Origin: Planctomycetota bacterium
GTDB taxonomy: Bacteria; Planctomycetota; Planctomycetia; Pirellulales; Lacipirellulaceae
DNA: 64,000 nt
Assembly: GCA_013286045.1 (NCBI GenBank)
Contig: JABDGM010000003.1
Span: forward strand, 27,208 to 91,207
Reading direction: 5' to 3'
Under the pieces are notes generated by a model. The model was not told the DNA's origin and did not search any database. It saw only the letters and a list, made by a program, of their open reading frames with translations. Numbering within the stretch: the stretch's first letter is position 1; each line of letters starts with the position of its first letter. Made by a program: the position numbers and the translations under genes. Shown here one piece after another: positions 27,651-36,180 of this stretch.

Positions 27651-29210
27651 ATGTCGCAGTCTCGAACTACCACCGGCGTTTTTCTCATCATTTTGCTGGC
27701 AGTCATTGGGTACGTTCTCATTACACTGCCGACGGGAATCATCGAGCAGTATCATCACGCGTATCAGATTAGCCCGTGGATAGCGTACGTTTATGCCGGC
27801 ATAGTTGGTTTTGGGAGTTTATTGTTAGCGTCGCTGTTGCTCGCGATCTTGCTGAACATCTGGAAGAACACGCGACAGAAATCGGCATCCCGAGCGCGGC
27901 GGAATTTGGATCCCGGCGAGATGTCGAGCAGAGAGCAAGAAAGCGAATTCAGCGACAATCTGGCCGCGGGTCGCGACTTCGCAAATGCATGGCGCGTAAC
28001 GCCGGAGCTCAAAGCGGAGATTGCTGCTGCCGTCGCGGAGCTGGAAGCGAAGCGTGAGTCGCAACGGATTGAAATCGTGGCGTTCGGCACGATTTCGAGC
28101 GGAAAGTCTTCGCTATTGAATGCGCTCGCCGGGCGCGATGTGTTCCGAACGAATGTTGTCGGGGGTACGACGACGACGCGCAGCGAAATTCCCTGGCCAG
28201 CGGGAGACAAAGTGGTACTGATTGATACGCCCGGTCTGGGTGAAGTGCGTGGCGAGTCGCGCGCGGCGGAGGCCGCGGAGGCGGCCAAGAATGCGGATCT
28301 TGTGCTGTTTGTCGTGGATGGGCCACTGAAATCGTATGAATCGGAGTTGCTGGAAGCGCTGGCCGCGATGGGCAAGCGGATTGTCGTCTGCCTTAACAAG
28401 GAAGATTGGTACGACGCGCCGCAGCGAGACGAATTGCTGAAGCAACTATCGGAGCAGATTGCGCCGGCGGTGCGTCCGGCAGACGTTGTGGCTGTCCGCA
28501 GTCGACCGACGAAGCGGCGGCGGGTGCACGTGCTTTCCGATGGATCGGAGCAGCAAGAAGAGGTGGCGGTTGAACCAGACATTGGACCGCTCGCGAAGCG
28601 GATGATGTCAATTGTGGAGCGCGACGGGCGACAACTGCTGCTCGGCAACTTGCTGTTGCAATCGCGGGGGCTAGTGGATGAGGCGAAAGAACGGGTGTTG
28701 GCGGCGTTGGATGAAAGGGCCGACGAACTCATCAGCAAGTACATGTGGGCGGCCGGGGGGGCGGCGGCAGTTAACCCATTTCCGCTGTTAGACTTGGCGG
28801 GCGGAAGTGTGATTACGGTCAAGATGGTGCTCGACCTCGCGAATGTATATGGGCAGAAGATTGATGCGGACACGATCGTCACGTTGCTCGCTCAACTCGG
28901 AAAGAATCTGGTAGCGATGGTCGGCGCGACCGCCGCGGCGCCGGCCTTGGGGGCGGCAATCGGATCGGTGCTCAAGACAGTCCCAGGCATCGGCACGATT
29001 GCGGGCGGCGTGGTGCAAGGTTTGGTGCAAGCTGTCGTAACGCGGTGGATTGGCCGCATATTCTGCCAATACTTTCGTCGTGAGATGCAGCCTCCGCCGG
29101 GCGGTTTGGCAGAGCTCGCACGGCACGAGTGGGCCGACATTACGCGACCCGAACAACTTAAGAAACTCATCCAAATGGGCCGCGATCGCCTCACTCAGAG
29201 GCAAGACTGA
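27651..29210 (+). CDS. membrane-anchored dynamin-like GTPase with DUF697-like tail (first of pair)
   Basis: 519 residues from the ATG at 27651. Two N-terminal membrane helices (about 9-29 and 44-68) precede the GTPase. G1 is GTISSGKSS (146-154), G2 Thr lies in GGTTTTR, G3 is DTPG (192-195) and G4 NKED (249-252). The C-terminal third is hydrophobic and Ala/Gly-rich (AAGGAAAVNPFPLLDLAGGSVITVKMVLDLANVYG and a second stretch before FCQYFRREM), the DUF697/YcjF-like arrangement. Such proteins bind membranes and may remodel them. The next gene encodes a paralogue and its start overlaps this stop by one base (TGATG). The pair therefore probably forms a hetero-oligomer. Confidence 0.82.
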   Translation: MSQSRTTTGVFLIILLAVIGYVLITLPTGIIEQYHHAYQISPWIAYVYAGIVGFGSLLLASLLLAILLNIWKNTRQKSASRARRNLDPGEMSSREQESEFSDNLAAGRDFANAWRVTPELKAEIAAAVAELEAKRESQRIEIVAFGTISSGKSSLLNALAGRDVFRTNVVGGTTTTRSEIPWPAGDKVVLIDTPGLGEVRGESRAAEAAEAAKNADLVLFVVDGPLKSYESELLEALAAMGKRIVVCLNKEDWYDAPQRDELLKQLSEQIAPAVRPADVVAVRSRPTKRRRVHVLSDGSEQQEEVAVEPDIGPLAKRMMSIVERDGRQLLLGNLLLQSRGLVDEAKERVLAALDERADELISKYMWAAGGAAAVNPFPLLDLAGGSVITVKMVLDLANVYGQKIDADTIVTLLAQLGKNLVAMVGATAAAPALGAAIGSVLKTVPGIGTIAGGVVQGLVQAVVTRWIGRIFCQYFRREMQPPPGGLAELARHEWADITRPEQLKKLIQMGRDRLTQRQD

Positions 29211-30601
29211 TGTTCACCGATGGGCAGAATGAGGATTCGCGCCAGGTGATTCCCGCGCGCAGCGCAGCATCGCCGGTGATTGGATTAGATCGCGACTATG
29301 AAGCGGCGATGAACTCGGTCCGCAGCGCGATCGCAACGTTTCGCGGTTGCAGCCCTGACGAGCGAGCGGCTCTGCAACGAGACCTCGATCAGTTGCACGC
29401 CATGGCTGAGAAGTTGGCTGCCGGCAAAGTTGAGATCGTAGTGTTTGGCGAAATCAGCACGGGAAAAAGTGCGCTGATCAACGCCCTGGTGGGCGAAGCG
29501 GTTGCAGACGTTAACGTACGCGGTGGTTGGACGAAGGATGTGTGGAACCTGAGTTGGAAGGGTGCCGGATATTGCGTGCCGGGCCTGGCCGATTCGCAAG
29601 TAGTGCTGATCGATACGCCTGGTCTTAATGAAGTTGACGGTGCGCAGCGAGCTTTGATGGCCCACGAGGCGGCGGCACGGGCCGACTTGGTCTTGTTTGT
29701 CGTCGATTCCGATTTAAACGACGTAGAGTATTCCGCGCTCCTCGAAATCGCGGCAACTCATAAGCCGATCATTTTGGTGCTTAACAAGGCGGACCTATAC
29801 TCGCCGAACGATTTGTCGGACTTGATGTCGGTGTTCACGGGGCCAAGGCTGGCAGGAATCGTTGATTCGCAGAATGTGGTGCCGACGACCGCGGATCCGC
29901 GACAGCTCGAATACTTCGTTGAGTCTGCCGATGGAACGGCTCGGCAAGAGTGGCGAAAGCCGACGCCAGATGTTGGGGCACTTCGTGAACGCGTATTGGA
30001 AGTGCTGGCGGTCGAGGGTAAGGCATTGGTAGCCCTAAACGCGGCAATGTACGCGGCAGATAAAAGCGATCGCATGGGCGCGATGCGCGTACGGATGCGC
30101 AATGAAAAGGCCACTGCCACGATCTGGAGTTTCGCCGTGATGAAGGCGCTGGGCGTAGCGTCGAATCCGCTGGCAATTGCCGACGTGCTGGGTGGAACGG
30201 CAGTCGACGCCGTAATGGTGGTGACGTTGGGAAATGTTTACGGGATCGAAATCACGACGGCGAACGCACGCGAGCTCATTACGTCGATCCTAAAGGCTGC
30301 CGGTTGGGTAATGCTTAGCGAGGCGGCGGTCAGCTACACTTCGTCGTTTTTCAAAGCCGTTACGGGCGGCTGGGGAACGTTGCTCACCGCCCTGCCCCAA
30401 GGGGCCGCAGCCGGATATGGGTCGTATATTGTGGGACAAGCGGCAAGATACTACTTCGAACATGGCGCCAGTTGGGGCCAGCAGGGTCCGAAGCGGGTGG
30501 TGACGCAAATTCTGGAGAATACCGATAAACAATCGGTTCTGCGGCGGATCAAAGAGGAGATCAAGAACAAGATCTCGATAAATCGCTACGCGCAGAAATA
30601 G
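29210..30601 (+). CDS. dynamin-like GTPase with DUF697-like tail (second of pair)
   Basis: 463 residues. Paralogue of the preceding GTPase but without the N-terminal membrane helices. G1 is GEISTGKSA (80-88), G3 DTPG (135-138) and G4 NKAD (192-195). The tail repeats the same design: IWSFAVMKALGVASNPLAIADVLGGTAVDAVMVVTLGNVYGIEITTANA, close to the matching part of the first protein, and ends in hydrophobic helices and a basic segment. The G2 region differs (VRGGWTKDVW in place of GGTTTTR), so the two nucleotide cycles may not be equal. Start codon and upstream stop share one base, which indicates strict co-expression. The cellular task is unknown; membrane fission, fusion or repair would fit. 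Confidence 0.82.
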   Translation: MFTDGQNEDSRQVIPARSAASPVIGLDRDYEAAMNSVRSAIATFRGCSPDERAALQRDLDQLHAMAEKLAAGKVEIVVFGEISTGKSALINALVGEAVADVNVRGGWTKDVWNLSWKGAGYCVPGLADSQVVLIDTPGLNEVDGAQRALMAHEAAARADLVLFVVDSDLNDVEYSALLEIAATHKPIILVLNKADLYSPNDLSDLMSVFTGPRLAGIVDSQNVVPTTADPRQLEYFVESADGTARQEWRKPTPDVGALRERVLEVLAVEGKALVALNAAMYAADKSDRMGAMRVRMRNEKATATIWSFAVMKALGVASNPLAIADVLGGTAVDAVMVVTLGNVYGIEITTANARELITSILKAAGWVMLSEAAVSYTSSFFKAVTGGWGTLLTALPQGAAAGYGSYIVGQAARYYFEHGASWGQQGPKRVVTQILENTDKQSVLRRIKEEIKNKISINRYAQK

Positions 30602-30638
30602 GAACACTGTCGTTGCTGGCCCGCCAGCACGGCGACTT

Positions 30639-31178
30639 TTATCGTCGTTGCGTTTGTGGCACGGGGTTAGGCCAGAAAGCCGCACAGGCGGCAATAATTC
30701 CAAAACAGCCCGCCATTGCCCAAAGCATGTAGCGTAAGAAACTGATTTCACCCTTCCTCGTTTCAATTTGAGCGGCATTGGCAACCTGAAAGACGGGAAT
30801 TCCTCGTTCGGCCAAGGGACGGTAATAGCCGATCCATGACTCCCACGCTCCCAAGGGCGTTTTGATTTGCTGCTCGACAGCTTTCAGCCGCGAAGCCGGG
30901 TCGAACTTTGGTACGGCGGGTTCATTTCGCCAGATCCAGCCGCTCCAACCTAGTAATGCGAGGGCGGCGATCAGACTTGCAGCCACGATTCCCTGGCGGG
31001 GGCCCCAGGCCGCCGCTTGCTGGACATTGACGACCGGCGCTCGCTGCAAATGGCGAAGTTGGCGGAGCGTCGGAACGTCGAGCCGGGCGCCACAGGCGCA
31101 CTCAACTTGGCCACCTGCTTGGCCGACTTCGACTGGCACCAGTTTCCCGCATGTACAAGGAAGTAAGTATTCGGACAT
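30639..31178 (-). CDS. membrane protein with N-terminal zinc-ribbon-like motif
   Basis: 179 residues. The first 40 residues hold CTCGKLVPV and CACGARLDVP, two C-x-C-G knuckles 20 residues apart that would make a zinc ribbon, a feature frequent in planctomycete membrane proteins. A basic linker follows, then one membrane helix (about 63-82), a soluble stretch of 60 residues with conserved-looking Trp/Tyr (WESWIGYYRPL), and a C-terminal helix (LWAMAGCFGIIAACAAFW). The family and function are not recognised. It converges with the GTPase pair with a gap of 37 bases. No RBS is seen before the ATG. Confidence 0.7.
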   Translation of the reverse strand: MSEYLLPCTCGKLVPVEVGQAGGQVECACGARLDVPTLRQLRHLQRAPVVNVQQAAAWGPRQGIVAASLIAALALLGWSGWIWRNEPAVPKFDPASRLKAVEQQIKTPLGAWESWIGYYRPLAERGIPVFQVANAAQIETRKGEISFLRYMLWAMAGCFGIIAACAAFWPNPVPQTQRR

Positions 31179-32029
31179 GGTGTTGGCGAGAATCGCTTCG
31201 TCGCAAGTCTTTATTGGACAATAGGTTGGAACGAAGCGATGTCGCCGGCCGCGCTTTTTTGCGTGGCCTCGCGCGTAATCGCAGCGATCTTCAATGATCT
31301 GAATCGCGAGTAAAGTGGTAGAGATCGTTCGGATGCTACCATCAATAGTAATCGTAATGTTTTTTTCGCCCCTGCCTATGGACTCGATAATTGGGCCGCT
31401 TAGAATTGAAAGGCTTCACCTCCCGAGCTAGGGCAGCATTCACAGTGTCCATGGACGCGGCGCCAGGGGGAGGCCATGCGGAATGACTGCGCATGGGGCG
31501 CGAGCGCTCTGACTAGACCATCGGTACGACCGCCGGCGGTCGAGGGAAGCGAAGGAGGGCTGGACGAATTTGGTGTATGTCCGCCGCCATCCGAATCCGC
31601 TAGCCGGACCTCGATTCGGTTGTCGCTCTATTTATTTGAAATGCAAGTAGGAGTGGCCGATTCGCGGAGCTTAAGAAATTGATTCCATGAGGATGTATCG
31701 ATCAGGTAAACATCACCGTCAGCTGGAAGAGTTTGTCTCGAAGTAATCTTTTACCAAATACCGCGACAAGCCGGACAGTGAACTAGTCGGTGTTAGAATT
31801 AGTCATTCGCTTTACTGAAATTGGATTGAGATAGAGAATTTTGCTGGAGGAGTTTTAACTGCCGACCGACGTTCGGCTCGATCACATGCGTGTGTCGCAG
31901 GGGGCTCTTACCTACCAAGGCGCCTGCCACCCGGTGATTGGAGCAATTGAAGCCGGCAGTTTTTACGAGTGTCTGTTCGCTCGTTACTAGGTTTCTCGTT
32001 GGACTATTCAACTGGTAGGAGTGTGAATT
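31179..32029. other. 850-bp region without a clear gene, upstream of the sigma factor
   Basis: No frame here has convincing coding character. Visible structure: a hairpin CCATGCG/CGCATGG (31474-31480 with 31490-31496), a perfect 14-base palindrome GACCGCCGGCGGTC (31528-31541), and GGAGGAG at about 31846-31852 before a short frame (ATG 31886 to TAG 31990, 34 residues). The region may contain a structured RNA and the sigma-factor promoters and leader. No known RNA family was recognised. Confidence 0.5.
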
Positions 32030-33598
32030 TTGTACGATTCTTTATTGGATCATGACCTAGAGGATGAAGTAGCGGTCGTCGCCGATGTCGCCCCGGATTT
32101 GGACGACAAGCCGTTGGATGACGAAGACGAGACAGATAGCCTGGCCGAAACCGATGACGCCGAAGCGTCGGATGCCGATGGCCAGGACGCGGATGCCGAG
32201 GGTCTGCTAGAAGCTGGTGACAGCGAGTCGTGGTCAGACGATCCGGTTCGCATGTACCTCACTCAAATGGGTGAGATTCCGCTGCTGACGCGGAAAGAGG
32301 AAATTCACCTCGCACGCAAGATTGAAATCACCCGCGCGGCGTTTCGCCGTAAGCTGCTGTGTTGCGACTATGTGATTCGCAGCGCGGTAAAAGTATTGCA
32401 CCGAGTGCATCGCGGCGAATTGCCGTTTGACCGGACGGTGCAGGTTTCTGTGACCGATCGGCTGGAAAAGGATCAAATCCTGGGCCGGCTACCGCATAAT
32501 CTTGCGACACTTGATCGCCTGTTGGAACGGAATGCGGAAGACTACCGCGTTGCGACCAGCAAGTCGCATAAGCCGAACGAGCGGAAGGCCGCTTGGAAGC
32601 GATTGAGCCGCCGGCGTTGTCGTGCGGTGCTTCTGGTGGAAGAACTCGGCCTGCGGACTCAGCGGATCGAACCGATGATCGGTCAGCTCGAGCAATTCAG
32701 CGCCCGGATCGATCAGCTCGGCACGCAAATCGAACAGATGAAGCGGGACAAGAAGTCTCCTGCTGAACGTAAGCCTTTGTTGATTGAACGACGCAATATT
32801 TTGCGTGCTTTGCAGGAAACACCTTCTAGCTTGCGGAATCGCATCAAAGACCTCAAGAAGGTGTACAGCGAGTATCAGCGAGCGAAACGTGGACTTTCGG
32901 AAGGCAACTTGCGGCTCGTGGTTTCGATCGCCAAGAAGTACCGCAACCGTGGTTTGTCGTTCCTGGATTTGATTCAGGAAGGCAATGCCGGCTTGATGCG
33001 GGCGGTCGACAAGTTCGAATATCGCCGCGGTTTCAAGTTCTGCACGTACGCTACGTGGTGGATTCGCCAGGCGATCACCCGGGCTGTGGCCGACCAAAGC
33101 CGCACGATTCGTATTCCGGTCCACATGGTCGAAACCATGAGCCGGGTGCGAAATGTATCGCGGCAGCTGTTGCAGCGATTGGGCCGCGAGCCCTCGATTG
33201 AAGAAACGGCCCGCGCGGCCGATTGCACGATCGAAGAAGCCCGCCGCGTGTTGGCAATGAGCCGCTACCCAATCAGCCTCGATCGGCCGGTCGGCAACAG
33301 TGAAGATAGCCACTTCGGCGATTTGCTACCCGATTCGGGTGCCGAGAGCCCGGCGATCGGCGCCGCTCAGGAAATGCTGCGTGGTCAGATCTCAAAGGTG
33401 CTGAAGACGCTTAGCTACCGCGAGCGCGAGATTATCAAGCTCCGCTACGGCTTGGGCGACGGCTACAGCTACACGCTGGAAGAAGTGGGCCACATTTTTA
33501 AGGTCACCCGCGAGCGTATTCGCCAGATCGAAGCCAAGGCCGTTCGCAAGCTGCAGCAACCCAGCCGCAGCGGCGAATTGATTGGGTTCTTGGACTAA
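32030..33598 (+). CDS. rpoD: RNA polymerase sigma factor, RpoD/SigA type
   Basis: 522 residues, starting with TTG and TAGGAG eight bases before. Residues 1-70 are strongly acidic, like region 1.1. Region 1.2 is [31 protein letters not shown]; a non-conserved insert of about 190 residues follows. Region 2 is complete ([60 protein letters not shown], with the -10-reading and melting residues), region 3 is present, and region 4.2 is [27 protein letters not shown]. It should direct housekeeping or group 2 transcription; the full region 1.2-4.2 set favours a primary-type factor, though planctomycetes can have several. A strong terminator follows. Confidence 0.93.
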   Translation: MYDSLLDHDLEDEVAVVADVAPDLDDKPLDDEDETDSLAETDDAEASDADGQDADAEGLLEAGDSESWSDDPVRMYLTQMGEIPLLTRKEEIHLARKIEITRAAFRRKLLCCDYVIRSAVKVLHRVHRGELPFDRTVQVSVTDRLEKDQILGRLPHNLATLDRLLERNAEDYRVATSKSHKPNERKAAWKRLSRRRCRAVLLVEELGLRTQRIEPMIGQLEQFSARIDQLGTQIEQMKRDKKSPAERKPLLIERRNILRALQETPSSLRNRIKDLKKVYSEYQRAKRGLSEGNLRLVVSIAKKYRNRGLSFLDLIQEGNAGLMRAVDKFEYRRGFKFCTYATWWIRQAITRAVADQSRTIRIPVHMVETMSRVRNVSRQLLQRLGREPSIEETARAADCTIEEARRVLAMSRYPISLDRPVGNSEDSHFGDLLPDSGAESPAIGAAQEMLRGQISKVLKTLSYREREIIKLRYGLGDGYSYTLEEVGHIFKVTRERIRQIEAKAVRKLQQPSRSGELIGFLD

Positions 33599-33629
33599 CA
33601 AATCAAGGCAACTCGTTTGCCTTCTACCA

Positions 33630-33666
33630 GAGACCGGGGCGTTCCCGCACGCCCCGGTCTCTTTTT
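33630..33666 (+). terminator. intrinsic terminator of the sigma factor gene
   Basis: A 12-bp perfect stem (33630-33641 with 33650-33661), eight-base loop TTCCCGCA, then TTTTT. The inner 28 bases are identical to the terminator at 34831-34858. Confidence 0.9.
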
Positions 33667-33711
33667 GTTGCGCCGGCGTATCGTCGCGAATTAACTGGCG
33701 ATCCGCTTGCT

Positions 33712-33754
33712 ATACCTAGCGCCACTAGGTATATTGCCTAGATCAGTTAGGTAT
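33712..33754 (+). promoter_or_regulatory. tandem PadR operator
   Basis: ATACCTAG-N5-CTAGGTAT (33712-33732) is a perfect inverted repeat. A second, imperfect copy TTGCCTAG-N5-TTAGGTAT follows at 33734-33754. Their centres are 22 bases apart, about two helical turns, so two dimers could bind on the same face. The site ends 18 bases before the padR ATG. Confidence 0.7.
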
Positions 33755-33772
33755 TAACCCGGGGCTTTGGCC

Positions 33773-34111
33773 ATGATTCCTAAAGAACTGGCAGCAGCGT
33801 CTTCTCGGCCGCTCGTGTTGGCGATCCTGGCGAAAGGCGACGACTACGGATACTCGATCATTCAGCGAGTGAAGGAGGCATCCGGCGGGCAGATCGAGTG
33901 GAGTGAAGGAATGCTCTACCCTGTGCTTCACCGTTTGGAAAAGGAAGAATTGATTCGCTCGTTCTGGAAGCAAACGGACAATGGGCGACGTCGCAAGTAT
34001 TACCGCTTGAGCGCATCTGGCAAGCGATCCTTAACTGTTCACCGCGATCAATGGAACTCTGTCCACAAAACCCTCAGCCAGTTATGGGGAACCGAACCAT
34101 GTTTCAGCTAG
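33773..34111 (+). CDS. PadR-family transcriptional regulator
   Basis: 112 residues from the ATG at 33773. The winged helix is complete: PLVLAILAKGDDYGYSIIQRVKEASGGQIEWSEGMLYPVLHRLEKEELIRSFWKQTDNGRRRKYYRLSASG, the hallmark PadR pattern with YGY, GMLYPVLHRLE and RRRKYY. PadR proteins usually repress their own operon and respond to membrane or phenolic stress. The tandem palindrome directly upstream is the likely operator. The membrane protein that follows overlaps by 13 bases, the common PadR/permease-prefix pair. Confidence 0.9.
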   Translation: MIPKELAAASSRPLVLAILAKGDDYGYSIIQRVKEASGGQIEWSEGMLYPVLHRLEKEELIRSFWKQTDNGRRRKYYRLSASGKRSLTVHRDQWNSVHKTLSQLWGTEPCFS

Positions 34112-34800
34112 AACAGCATCTACAAGAATGGACTAAGCGTTTTGGCCCTACGACATCAATGCGTGACTGCGATATCGAAGAGTTAGCGCAGCACGTTCGC
34201 GATTCGATTGCCTCGCTGACGGCAAAAGGGCTCGATGATGAAGAGGCTTTTCTCGTGGCAACGCATAGAATTGGGCCGGCATGTGCTCTGGAGGAAGAAT
34301 TCGCCAAAGTGAATAGCGGACGCATCAAGGTTTACCAGCTGTTTTGGATGGTTTCTGGTGTTCTGCTTTTTGAAATGTGCCGCTTCTTCATCGGTGCCGC
34401 AACCAGTTTTGGGGGAATATTGGCGGCTTCAGCCGGCGGCAATGGATCGGTAATTGGATATTCGTCTGTTGCGATCACAACGCTTCTATGGCTGGGAGTC
34501 GCAATTTGGCTGTATCGGGTGTCTGTAGCTCCTAACGGGCAGAGATCGATTGATCGCGTCCTGACACAACCTTATGGCAAATGGGTCGGAATTGCGGGCG
34601 TACTTCTTTTCCTTGTCTCGGCCATGACGAAATTCGGCAGCCAAATCGTTATGGCCTATTTGACGCCACTTGCCGACTACGGACAGGCAGCCGCAATACT
34701 CGCATTGGCTAATGCTGTTTTGGCGTTACTGATTCCGATGGCATTTCTTTTCGTAATGCTGTCGATTCGAAATCGGTTGCGAGATTCTGCAATTACATAG
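34099..34800 (+). CDS. membrane protein with N-terminal permease-prefix domain
   Basis: 233 residues from the ATG at 34099, inside the end of padR. The first 75 residues form the permease prefix domain 1 (MFQLEQHLQEWTKRFG, DIEELAQHVRDSIASLTAKGLDDEEAFLVATHRIG), a helical segment that in many genomes stands before an ABC FtsX-like permease or alone after PadR. Four or five membrane helices follow (about 90-110, 125-150, 170-190, 205-228). No permease domain is attached, so it may act as a membrane partner in the PadR-controlled response rather than as a transporter. A terminator follows 30 bases after the stop. Confidence 0.8.
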   Translation: MFQLEQHLQEWTKRFGPTTSMRDCDIEELAQHVRDSIASLTAKGLDDEEAFLVATHRIGPACALEEEFAKVNSGRIKVYQLFWMVSGVLLFEMCRFFIGAATSFGGILAASAGGNGSVIGYSSVAITTLLWLGVAIWLYRVSVAPNGQRSIDRVLTQPYGKWVGIAGVLLFLVSAMTKFGSQIVMAYLTPLADYGQAAAILALANAVLALLIPMAFLFVMLSIRNRLRDSAIT

Positions 34801-34830
34801 TGATATTTTGAGGAAGAATACGAGTTGAAA

Positions 34831-34863
34831 ACCGGGGCGTTCCCGCACGCCCCGGTCTTTTTT
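34831..34863 (+). terminator. intrinsic terminator of the PadR operon
   Basis: ACCGGGGCG (34831-34839) pairs with CGCCCCGGT (34848-34856), loop TTCCCGCA, followed by a run of T. The hairpin is the same as that after the sigma factor gene. Confidence 0.88.
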
Positions 34864-34872
34864 GTTGGGCCT

Positions 34873-35481
34873 CTATGCCTCTCTCCGCCATACGCTGCCG
34901 ACGCGCTCGTGCTCCATTTCGCCTGCAACACGTCCGGCGATTTCTTTGCTTGCATACCTCTCCACGAGCCAAAGCGCGAGGTCCAAGCCAGACGTGACGC
35001 CGCCGGCGGTGATCAACTGACCGTCGTCAACGACGCGTTCTTGAACAATCTCGGCGCCCGCCGCGCGCAGATCCTCAATGGCACCGCGGTGCGTGATCGC
35101 AGGTCGCCCACGCAGCAAGCCGGTCGCGGCAACGATCATTGCCCCGGTACACACGGCTGCGATCGTGACCCCGCTCTGATGCAACTCGGCCAAATACGCT
35201 GGAATATCGCCGCGCTCAGTTTCCGCTCTTGCTCCTTGCGCTCGGCGATCATTCCAACCGCCTCCCGGAACTAAGATCAACTCTGGACTTGGCTTCGATC
35301 TAAGAGCAGCTTCGGCCTTAACTCGCAAGCCATGCGCGCCGACCACCTCGCTTGCTCCCGCCGGTGCGACAAGACGCACAATGAAGTCCGCTCCATTCAA
35401 TGCGGCATTTTGGAAGACTTCAAACGGCCCGAGGGCGTCCAGTTCGTCAAAACCATCGAACAGGATGATATCGATACGCAT
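34873..35481 (-). CDS. DJ-1/PfpI family protein
   Basis: 202 residues. The family fold is evident from MRIDIILFDGFDELDALGPFEVF, ELILVPGGGW and the nucleophile elbow IAAVCTGAMIVAATGLL, with Cys111 as the catalytic Cys followed by TGA as in isonitrile-hydratase-like/ThiJ proteins; the TTGG-type end reads DGQLITAGGVTSGLDLALWLVE. Members act as glyoxalases, chaperones, isonitrile hydratases or the sensor part of GATase-type regulators; here no DNA-binding domain is fused, and the reaction cannot be told from sequence. GAGG precedes the ATG. The C-terminus is normal. It converges on the PadR operon terminator. Confidence 0.88.
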   Translation of the reverse strand: MRIDIILFDGFDELDALGPFEVFQNAALNGADFIVRLVAPAGASEVVGAHGLRVKAEAALRSKPSPELILVPGGGWNDRRAQGARAETERGDIPAYLAELHQSGVTIAAVCTGAMIVAATGLLRGRPAITHRGAIEDLRAAGAEIVQERVVDDGQLITAGGVTSGLDLALWLVERYASKEIAGRVAGEMEHERVGSVWRREA

Positions 35482-35584
35482 CGTTAGCCTCGTTTTTCGC
35501 CGAAACCTCGGCCGCCAAACAGATTACCAACACTGAACCTTGATCTGTAGAGCCGGCAGTTAATGAAAATTTCTCCGTCGGCCA

Positions 35585-35621
35585 TTGACGTTACTATTTA
35601 GTCACGTTATTATTTGGTCAC
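35585..35621 (+). promoter_or_regulatory. promoter with ArsR-type direct-repeat operator
   Basis: TTGACG (35585-35590), 17-base spacer, TATTAT (35608-35613). Two near-identical words, TATTTAGTCAC (35595-35605) and TATTTGGTCAC (35611-35621), lie in the spacer and over the -10 box, 16 bases apart. This is a likely repressor site for the ArsR protein encoded second in the operon. Confidence 0.6.
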
Positions 35622-35682
35622 ACAAACAAATGCCGCGACGCGGCGTGCCCTGCCCTAATTTTTTTACTGCACGGAGAAACCT

Positions 35683-36126
35683 ATGACCACGGCCACCGCA
35701 CCCCTCGAAGATTTGACATTCGACATTAATCAGGAGCTTGAAATCAAGGCACCGGTCGGCGACGTGTATCGCAACATGATCGAGCAGATCAGCCACATCA
35801 TGGGCGGCGACGGTAAGGCGATGGACCTTGTTTTGGAAGAGTGGCCGGGCGGGAGATGGTTCCGTGACCTGGGCCACGGCCAGGGACATTTGTGGGGCTT
35901 TGTGCAAGTCATCAAGCCGCCCACGCTGCTCGAAATTACCGGCCCTATGATGATGTCGTACGCCGTGGCGGGCTTCTTACAGATGCGGTTAGCACAAATC
36001 AGCGGCGGCACACTCATGACGCTACGCCATCAGGCGATCGGCATGATCGACCCGAAGCATCGCGAAGGGCTAACTCAGGGCTGGGGCAAGATCATGCAGA
36101 AGATCAAGGAAAGCGCTGAGAAGTAA
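35683..36126 (+). CDS. SRPBCC (AHSA1-like) protein
   Basis: 147 residues with GGAG before the ATG. The sequence follows the START/Bet v1-like pattern of AHSA1 proteins: DINQELEIKAPVGDVYRNMIEQI, then GGRWFRDLGHGQGHLWGFVQVIKPPTLLEITGPM, a long run of strands, and the C-terminal helix LTQGWGKIMQKIKESAEK. These proteins bind a hydrophobic ligand in a cavity. An ArsR-type gene follows after 54 bases, a pairing very common in bacteria, where the ArsR protein represses its own operon and the SRPBCC partner is a ligand-binding or detoxifying effector. The ligand is unknown. Confidence 0.85.
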   Translation: MTTATAPLEDLTFDINQELEIKAPVGDVYRNMIEQISHIMGGDGKAMDLVLEEWPGGRWFRDLGHGQGHLWGFVQVIKPPTLLEITGPMMMSYAVAGFLQMRLAQISGGTLMTLRHQAIGMIDPKHREGLTQGWGKIMQKIKESAEK

Positions 36127-36180
36127 GGAGTCGAGATCGCCCAGCTTTCGATCCAATTTCCACAGTTTGTCGAAATCACT

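Noticed and set aside
27791..28882. 363-codon open frame on the minus strand inside the first GTPase gene
   Set aside because: Its protein is Ser/Arg-rich without domain character and it is fully antisense to a gene with perfect GTPase motifs; it is a by-product of codon bias.
31476..31682. 68-codon frame in the gap before the sigma factor
   Set aside because: No RBS, no recognisable composition, and it runs through the palindromes; coding is not supported.
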